Origin: Caryophanales bacterium UBA7057
GTDB lineage: Bacteria > Bacillota_I > Bacilli_A > RF39 > UBA660
Assembly: GCA_002493865.1 (NCBI GenBank)
Contig: DLAC01000051.1
Coordinates: 1 to 10,111 of the forward strand
Length of the DNA stretch: 10,111 nucleotides
Reading direction: 5' to 3'
The position numbers and the translations under genes are program-made. This document shows positions 5,857 to 10,111 of the stretch, piece after piece. The stretch's first letter is position 1. Each line of letters starts with the position of its first letter. The notes under the pieces were generated by a model that was given only the letters and a program-made list of their open reading frames with translations, was not told where the DNA came from and made no database searches.

Positions 5857-6857
5857 AAGATGTATATATTTTTGGAATCGAAAGTAGCTGTGATGAAACC
5901 AGTTGTTCCATTGTAAAAAATGGGAAAGAAGAAATAGCAACAGTGATTTCTTCTCAAATTGATGTTCACAAAAACTTTGGAGGTGTAGTACCAGAGATTG
6001 CAAGTCGACATCATGTAAAAAACATTACAATGGTAATCGATGAGTGCCTAGAGAAAGCAGGAATGACTATCGATGATATGGATGCCATCGCAGTTACCTA
6101 TGGACCTGGGTTAATTGGATCTTTATTGGTTGGGTTAGAAGCAGCCAAAACCTTAGCATGGATTCATAAAAAGCCACTCGTTCCAGTACATCATATTTCA
6201 GGTCATATTTATGCAAATAATTTAGTAGAAGAAATGCGTTTTCCACTAATTGCTTTAATTATCAGTGGGGGGCATACGGAACTTGTATACATGAAAGATC
6301 ATTATTCCTTTGAAAAATTAGGTGGAACCTTGGATGATGCCGTTGGTGAGTGTTATGACAAAGTAGCAAGAGTCATTGGTGTTCCCTATCCAGGAGGCCC
6401 TACCTTAGATCGTTGGTCAACAGAAGGAAATGATACTTATGAACTTCCGGTTCCTTTAAATGATGATAGTTATAACTTTAGTTTTAGTGGATTAAAAAGT
6501 GCAGTTATTAATCTAGTGCATAACGAAGAACAACGAGGAAATGAAATCCGAAAAAAGGACTTAGCCACATCCTTCCAAAATAGAGTAATTGAATCCCTTA
6601 CCAAAAAAACCATGAAAGCACTAGAAGATAAAAATGTTAAGAACCTAATCGTTGCGGGTGGGGTAGCAGCCAACCAACTAATCAGAAAGCGTTTTCAGGA
6701 ATTATGTGAAGAAAAAAACATTCATTATACAGTGCCTGAATTAAAATACTGTACGGATAATGCCGCAATGATTGCAGCAAGTGGATATTTTGCGTATCAA
6801 CTAGGTAGAACTTCTGACTTAACTTTAAATAGCAAATCAAGTGACACTTTACGATAA
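5853..6857 (+). CDS. tsaD: TsaD, catalytic subunit of the t6A transferase complex
   Basis: TsaD (Kae1/Gcp family, ASKHA fold) binds a metal and transfers the threonylcarbamoyl moiety from threonylcarbamoyl-AMP to A37 of tRNA. The 334-aa length is typical. Visible motifs: GIESSCDETS (8-17), GGVVPEIASRHH (43-54), YGPGLIGSLLVG (83-94), the metal-binding HHISGH with His114 and His118, IISGGHTEL (136-144), GEcYDKvAR with PYPGGP (165-183), the NFSFSGLKSA block (208-217), VAGGVAAN (267-274), and CTDNAAMIA (300-308), whose Asp302 is the third metal ligand. All expected active-site residues are present. It starts in an ATGA overlap with rimI and has only a weak purine-rich ribosome binding site, so translational coupling is likely. 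The next gene follows after 37 nt without a terminator. Confidence 0.98.
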   Translation: MKDVYIFGIESSCDETSCSIVKNGKEEIATVISSQIDVHKNFGGVVPEIASRHHVKNITMVIDECLEKAGMTIDDMDAIAVTYGPGLIGSLLVGLEAAKTLAWIHKKPLVPVHHISGHIYANNLVEEMRFPLIALIISGGHTELVYMKDHYSFEKLGGTLDDAVGECYDKVARVIGVPYPGGPTLDRWSTEGNDTYELPVPLNDDSYNFSFSGLKSAVINLVHNEEQRGNEIRKKDLATSFQNRVIESLTKKTMKALEDKNVKNLIVAGGVAANQLIRKRFQELCEEKNIHYTVPELKYCTDNAAMIAASGYFAYQLGRTSDLTLNSKSSDTLR

Positions 6858-6894
6858 AAGAAAAAAGCAGAATGATGATCAAGGAGGAACCTAT

Positions 6895-7428
6895 ATGAAA
6901 CCAAATACAAATGATAATCATCAGAAAAAAGCATTTCAAAATGGAGATAATAAAAAAATAAAAAACTTCATTGAAAACCAAAAGAAAAAAAATATCTATC
7001 TGGTACTTTTGATTCTAATCCTTTTAGTACTGATTTTCCTTTTGATAATCTATCACTATAATCAAAGTAAGAAAAGTGCTTCAGAAAATGTAACAGAATA
7101 CATAGAAAAGTTAGGAAAAAAATTCTATGAAGATTATTATTACCAACAATTATCCGGTTTAAAAGGGAATCACATGGTGGAAGATACCTCCACCTTTTTA
7201 GAAAATTTTGTCACAAGTGGAATTCCAGTAACTTTAAATCAAGTACTAGAACTACACTTTAAAACAGAAAAACAAATCAACAAAGCAATCAAAAAATATC
7301 AATGTGATTTTGAGACTACAGGTTTTATCATTTATCCAGAACCTCCGTATGAAAAAAAGTCCTATCGCATAGAACCACATATTTCTTGCCAGAATTTAGG
7401 TTCAGAAAAGAAAGAGAACAATCAGTGA
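6895..7428 (+). CDS. Single-pass membrane protein with an extracytoplasmic domain, function unknown
   Basis: I do not recognise a named family. The 177-aa protein has a highly charged N-terminal segment of about 30 residues with many Lys, one strongly hydrophobic helix at about 34-53 (IYLVLLILILLVLIFLLIIY), and a C-terminal domain of about 120 residues. The basic N-terminal flank predicts an inside N-terminus and an outside C-terminus. The outer domain has a Tyr-rich stretch (FYEDYYYQQL, 77-86), LENFVTSGIPVTLNQVLEL (102-120), IYPEPPYEKKSY (146-157) and two cysteines, Cys137 and Cys165, that might form a disulfide. The ATG at 6895 is chosen for AAGGAGG (6881-6887) 7 nt upstream; the in-frame GTG at 6841 lies inside tsaD. 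It is probably co-transcribed with tsaD and precedes the dehydrogenase by 51 nt. Confidence 0.85.
   Translation: MKPNTNDNHQKKAFQNGDNKKIKNFIENQKKKNIYLVLLILILLVLIFLLIIYHYNQSKKSASENVTEYIEKLGKKFYEDYYYQQLSGLKGNHMVEDTSTFLENFVTSGIPVTLNQVLELHFKTEKQINKAIKKYQCDFETTGFIIYPEPPYEKKSYRIEPHISCQNLGSEKKENNQ
7176..7199 (+). repeat. GC-rich hairpin followed by a T-run inside the membrane-protein gene
   Basis: GGTGGA (7176-7181) is complementary to TCCACC (7189-7194) with a 7-nt loop, and five T residues follow directly (7195-7199). It resembles a short intrinsic terminator but lies within an open reading frame, encoding part of MVEDTSTFL. The 6-bp stem is short, so efficiency would be low at best. Confidence 0.35.
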
Positions 7429-7479
7429 AAAATAAATAATTTAAACTTTCAAACATATATTATCCTAAGGAGGAAGTAT

Positions 7480-8400
7480 ATGAACTTTGACTATTGTTTT
7501 GGAAATCAATGCTATAATTATTTTGATCAAACGGGCCTACAAGTAAAAGAATATCAGATCATGGCACCAGAGCAACATCAGAATAAACAACCAGGAATGG
7601 AATATATAATGACACCACAACCAATATTTGACAATCCAAACTATAAGGGTAGTGGAAAATTAAAAGATAAAGTGGCAATTATTACAGGAGGAGACAGTGG
7701 GTTAGGTAGAGCTGCCGCGATTGCATTTATAAAGGAAGGGGCAAAGGTAGTAATCCCCTATTATGATGAGCATGAAGATGCAAGATTTACAAAGAATTAT
7801 ATCGAATCACTTGGAGGAGAATGTCTATTACTATCTGGAGATATTAGCAATCGGAATTTTTCCAAATACATTGTAGAGGAAACATTGAAGAGATTTGGGA
7901 AAATAGATGTGTTAGTTAACAATGCAGGAGTACAATATCAACAAGATAGTCTAGGTGCCATTAGTGATGAACAGTTTGATAGAACAATGAAAGTAAATAT
8001 TTATGGAATGTTTTACTTGACAAGAGAGGCATTGCCACATTTAAAAGCAGGGTCTTCAATTATTAATTTAACTTCAGTAACTACCTTTTACGGAGATCCA
8101 CAATTAATGGATTATGTTACCACCAAAGGGGCCATTGTTGGATTTACAAGGTCTCTTGCTAGAAATTTAGCCCTACAAAATATTCGGGTGAACGCAATTG
8201 CGCCAGGATTCTTTTGGACACCATTACAACCTGCGTGTTGGGTAAAAGAAAAAATCCCATCTTTAGGTGCAGATGCAGCAATGGCAAGAGGCGCAATGCC
8301 CTATGAATTAGCACCTACATTTGTATTTTTAGCATCCGATGATTCAAGTTATATGACGGGGCAAGTCATTCATAATAATGGCGGTCAGGTCATGGGGTAA
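7480..8400 (+). CDS. Short-chain dehydrogenase/reductase (general-stress YdaD/YhdF-like)
   Basis: This is a classical Rossmann-fold NAD(P)-dependent oxidoreductase of the SDR superfamily (306 aa). It has TGGDSGLG (69-76, cofactor binding), VNNAG (146-150), Asn173, and a catalytic Ser199-Tyr212-Lys216 triad (LTSV, YVTTK), followed by APGFFWTPL (241-249). The KQPGMEYIMTPQP segment (36-48) before the Rossmann fold and the ending SYMTGQVIHNNGGQ match the Bacillus general-stress SDR group (YdaD/GS39, YhdF). Substrate is unknown. The first 25 residues (MNFDYCFGNQCYNYF..., with Cys6 and Cys11) do not resemble the polar N-terminal tails I know from that group. The start is set by AAGGAGG (7467-7473) 6 nt upstream. 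No convincing own promoter was seen, so it may be read from the tsa operon. Confidence 0.93.
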   Translation: MNFDYCFGNQCYNYFDQTGLQVKEYQIMAPEQHQNKQPGMEYIMTPQPIFDNPNYKGSGKLKDKVAIITGGDSGLGRAAAIAFIKEGAKVVIPYYDEHEDARFTKNYIESLGGECLLLSGDISNRNFSKYIVEETLKRFGKIDVLVNNAGVQYQQDSLGAISDEQFDRTMKVNIYGMFYLTREALPHLKAGSSIINLTSVTTFYGDPQLMDYVTTKGAIVGFTRSLARNLALQNIRVNAIAPGFFWTPLQPACWVKEKIPSLGADAAMARGAMPYELAPTFVFLASDDSSYMTGQVIHNNGGQVMG

Positions 8401-8417
8401 GGATTGGAAATGAAAAT

Positions 8418-8458
8418 AAAAAGATAGCTAAGGATCAAAAACCTAACTATCTTTTTTT
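8418..8458. terminator. Bidirectional terminator between convergent genes
   Basis: AAAAAGATAG (8418-8427) pairs with CTATCTTTTT starting at 8447. An inner part (TA/GG with CC/TA, one mismatch and one bulged A) closes a loop of about 8 nt. T-runs follow on both strands: 8452-8458 for the plus strand and the complement of the A-rich 8414-8422 for the minus strand. The T-run reaches the stop codon of the minus-strand gene at 8457-8459, so both convergent genes share it. Confidence 0.85.
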
Positions 8459-9422
8459 ATAGTTTATTATGTAATTTTAACATTTCAATTAACATTTTGT
8501 CTCGGTATTCTGCTAAAGAGGCATCATCATTTCCAATTTCAGGAGGACGATTTTTAATTTCTTCATCGACACCTGCTTGCACAAGTGAACCAAATTCTTC
8601 TGGAAATTCTTTAAAATCAGCCATATCTTCTAACCATAGATTGATGGATGGTCCTAGATGTTTTAATAATCCTTGAATTCCATTTTCTCCACCGCCTAAT
8701 TGAAATACTAAGGAAGGACCCATAATTCCCCAACGAAGCCCAGGTCCGTATGTAACAGCTTTATCGGCATCTTCGACACTGCAAACACCACGGGATACTA
8801 AATCACAGACTTCTCGATATAGTGCCATTTGAATTCGATTACAGATAAATCCTAATGCCTCTTTTTGTAAGACAACAGGTTCTTTTCCAATACTACTATA
8901 AAATTCCTTTGCAGTAGTGACAACTGATTCACTAGTTTTTTCTCCTTTTGTAATTTCTACCAGTGGAATTAAATGAGGTGGGTTATAAGGATGTGCACCA
9001 ATAAAGCGTTCTGGATGCTTTGCATCTTTGGCAATTTCAGTAATCAAAAGGCCAGAGGTAGAACTTGCAATAATAGTTTCATCACTTGTAAATGATTCGA
9101 TTTCTTTTACGATATTTCTTTTAATATCATAATCTTCAGGTACAGATTCTACAATAAATTGTGCATCTTTTACGGCTTCTTCAACAGAGGTGGTATAAAG
9201 GATTCCTTGTTCAATTTCCTTTCCCTCCATTTCATTCACAACCTCATTTTTAATTAGAGAGTTTAAACTATCATGAACTCTTTTTTTAGCAAGTTCTAAA
9301 CTTTCCTCGGATATATCATATACTGTAACATCTAATTTTTTTAAAGAAAAATATAATGCCCAACTATATCCAATGACTCCTGCACCAATACAAGATACTG
9401 TTTTTATTTCGGATGTTTTCAT
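8457..9422 (-). CDS. 3-hydroxyacyl-CoA dehydrogenase family, lambda-crystallin/carnitine dehydrogenase-like
   Basis: The 321-aa protein has the two domains of the family. The N-terminal NAD-binding Rossmann fold shows CIGAGVIG (Gly13, Gly15, Gly18) and Asp36 at the end of the second strand, which favours NAD over NADP. The C-terminal domain starts near 188. Catalytic-type residues Ser123, His144, Glu156 and Asn195 are spaced essentially as in human short-chain 3-hydroxyacyl-CoA dehydrogenase. The segment HPYNPPHLIPLVEI (144-157) and GPGLRWGIMGPSLVFQLGGG (226-245), plus the length of about 320, point to the L-carnitine dehydrogenase/lambda-crystallin (gulonate dehydrogenase) branch rather than butyrate-pathway Hbd (about 282 aa, with HFFNP). 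Substrate cannot be fixed. No beta-oxidation, thiolase or carnitine genes flank it. AGGAG (complement of 9429-9433) lies 6 nt before the ATG. It appears monocistronic. Confidence 0.92.
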   Translation of the reverse strand: MKTSEIKTVSCIGAGVIGYSWALYFSLKKLDVTVYDISEESLELAKKRVHDSLNSLIKNEVVNEMEGKEIEQGILYTTSVEEAVKDAQFIVESVPEDYDIKRNIVKEIESFTSDETIIASSTSGLLITEIAKDAKHPERFIGAHPYNPPHLIPLVEITKGEKTSESVVTTAKEFYSSIGKEPVVLQKEALGFICNRIQMALYREVCDLVSRGVCSVEDADKAVTYGPGLRWGIMGPSLVFQLGGGENGIQGLLKHLGPSINLWLEDMADFKEFPEEFGSLVQAGVDEEIKNRPPEIGNDDASLAEYRDKMLIEMLKLHNKL

Positions 9423-9475
9423 AAAATTCTCCTTTCCTTCCTTAGTAAAACCAATTTCTATGATTTACTACCATT

Positions 9476-9505
9476 ATTATAATATAAACAACAGAGTAGT
9501 TCCAA
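9476..9505 (-). promoter_or_regulatory. Candidate promoter of the hydroxyacyl-CoA dehydrogenase-like gene
   Basis: On the minus strand, TTGGAA (complement of 9500-9505) and a perfect TATAAT (complement of 9476-9481) are 18 nt apart. Transcription would start near 9469, giving a leader of about 45 nt before the ATG at 9422. Confidence 0.5.
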
Positions 9506-9582
9506 GAAAAGGATTTAGAAAAATACAACTAGATGTAAACTATCAGTTTCAATAGAAGTAACTAACTATTTTTAATATGGGA

Positions 9583-9610
9583 TATTTTCTAAAGTAATTG
9601 TTAGAAAATA
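9583..9610. repeat. Perfect 10-bp inverted repeat between divergent promoters
   Basis: TATTTTCTAA (9583-9592) and TTAGAAAATA (9601-9610) are exact complements around an 8-nt spacer (AGTAATTG). No T-run follows on either strand and no gene ends here, so it is not a terminator. It sits about 38 nt upstream of the nuclease gene's -35 and about 78 nt upstream of the other promoter, which suits a dimeric regulator's operator. A diverged half-site-like TTTAGAAAAATA occurs at 9514-9525. Chance is possible in such A/T-rich DNA. Confidence 0.55.
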
Positions 9611-9647
9611 CTTGCTAGATCAGAAGTTATATAAATGAATGGAATTA

Positions 9648-9677
9648 TTTACGAATGAATCTCCCACATGGTATAAT
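9648..9677 (+). promoter_or_regulatory. Candidate promoter of the exodeoxyribonuclease III gene
   Basis: TATAAT (9672-9677), preceded by TGG (extended -10), has the weak -35 match TTTACG (9648-9653) 18 nt upstream. A start of transcription near 9684 gives a leader of about 25 nt containing the GGAGGTGA ribosome binding site (9697-9704). Confidence 0.55.
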
Positions 9678-9709
9678 GAAAGCAAATAACCTGTGTGGAG
9701 GTGACTAGA

Positions 9710-10111
9710 ATGAAAATCATTACCTGGAATATTAACGGTTATCGAAGTGCAGAAAAAACAAACAGTATAGAATCACTAATTAAGAACCACCAACCTGATA
9801 TTATTTGCCTACAAGAAATTAAAATGAATGAGAGAATTTCTAAGGAATATGGCTATCACTGCTATTATAATTTTGCGAAGAAAAAAGGGTATAGCGGCAC
9901 AATGATTTTTACAAAACAAAAACCTTTACACATCCAATACGACATGAACTTAGAAAGATTTGATCAAGAGGGAAGATTTATTTTATTAGAGTATGATTCA
10001 TTTATTTTAATTAATATTTATATTCCCCATGGAGGAAGAAAAAAAGAAAATCATCCATATAAATTTGATAGTGTCAACAAGTTATTAGAATTAATACAAT
10101 CACTTCATAAG
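9710..10111 (+). CDS. Exodeoxyribonuclease III / AP endonuclease, 5' part (cut by window end)
   Basis: The reading frame stays open for 134 codons to the window edge, about half of the usual 250-270 aa. The protein belongs to the exonuclease-endonuclease-phosphatase fold and would cleave DNA 5' to abasic sites in base-excision repair, with Mg2+. Visible motifs: MKIITWNINGYR with the active-site Asn8, LQEIK with metal-binding Glu36, GYSGT (60-64), DQEGRF (85-90) and NIYIPHGG with Tyr104 at the position of the catalytic Tyr. The usual NxYxPNG reads NIYIPHGG here, which points to a variant subgroup; without the C-terminal half (LNVDH, SDHxP motifs) ExoA/XthA cannot be separated from a relative. 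A full GGAGGTGA Shine-Dalgarno 5 nt upstream fixes the ATG. Confidence 0.88.
   Translation, partial: MKIITWNINGYRSAEKTNSIESLIKNHQPDIICLQEIKMNERISKEYGYHCYYNFAKKKGYSGTMIFTKQKPLHIQYDMNLERFDQEGRFILLEYDSFILINIYIPHGGRKKENHPYKFDSVNKLLELIQSLHK

Noticed and set aside
6561..6569. TTAGCCACA in tsaD as a further DnaA box
   Set aside because: It is a single site with a mismatch at a core position, isolated from the rimI cluster.
6841..6894. GTG at 6841 as start of the membrane protein
   Set aside because: It lies inside the tsaD reading frame with no ribosome binding site. AAGGAGG before 6895 is decisive.
7429..7479. Separate promoter for the short-chain dehydrogenase (TATATT/TATTAT near 7456-7463)
   Set aside because: No -35-like hexamer occurs at 16-18 nt spacing. 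The region is merely A/T-rich.
9373..9555. Plus-strand 60-codon reading frame in the region upstream of the nuclease gene
   Set aside because: It starts antisense inside the dehydrogenase gene, has no ribosome binding site or protein-like composition, and covers that gene's promoter.

Overview
The window looks like chromosomal DNA from a low-G+C Gram-positive bacterium (Bacillota). It is strongly A/T-rich, has strong AGGAGG- and GGAGGTGA-type ribosome binding sites and TATAAT promoters, and carries the Firmicutes-style order tsaE-tsaB-rimI-tsaD. TGA is used as a stop (tsaE, tsaB, rimI) and TGG encodes Trp, so this is genetic code 11 and not the mycoplasma code. A gut-associated lineage of Bacilli or Clostridia is a guess; nothing here fixes the genus. 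No rRNA, tRNA, CRISPR array, insertion sequence or phage gene was seen.

Layout. (1) Positions 1-4312: two tandem promoter-like sequences, then a very large gene (190-4020, 1276 aa). It encodes an acidic, helical protein with two internal repeat systems and one C-terminal hydrophobic segment. An 82-aa DUF1292-like gene follows after 1 nt, and the unit ends in a perfect 10-bp hairpin terminator. (2) Positions 4293-8458: a promoter whose -35 lies in that terminator hairpin drives the t6A tRNA-modification genes tsaE, tsaB, rimI and tsaD, which overlap each other by 4, 8 and 4 nt. A bitopic membrane protein of unknown function (177 aa) and a short-chain dehydrogenase follow in the same direction, up to a terminator that works in both directions. 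(3) Positions 8457-9422, minus strand: a 3-hydroxyacyl-CoA dehydrogenase-family gene of the lambda-crystallin/carnitine dehydrogenase type, with its own promoter. (4) Positions 9710 to the window edge: the first half of an exodeoxyribonuclease III/AP endonuclease gene, divergent from the previous one. The shared intergenic region holds a perfect 10-bp inverted repeat.

How the genes fit together. TsaE, TsaB and TsaD make the complex that transfers the threonylcarbamoyl group to A37 of ANN-decoding tRNAs; TsaC/Sua5, which makes the activated intermediate, is not in the window. RimI is an N-terminal protein acetyltransferase that commonly sits in this operon. The dehydrogenases and the nuclease are separate functions.

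The least explained items are the giant repeat protein and its small partner, a cluster of three DnaA-box-like sites (two of them forming a perfect hairpin) inside the start of rimI, the terminator/promoter overlap ahead of tsaE, and the inverted repeat before the nuclease gene. No complete new system can be claimed from the sequence alone.
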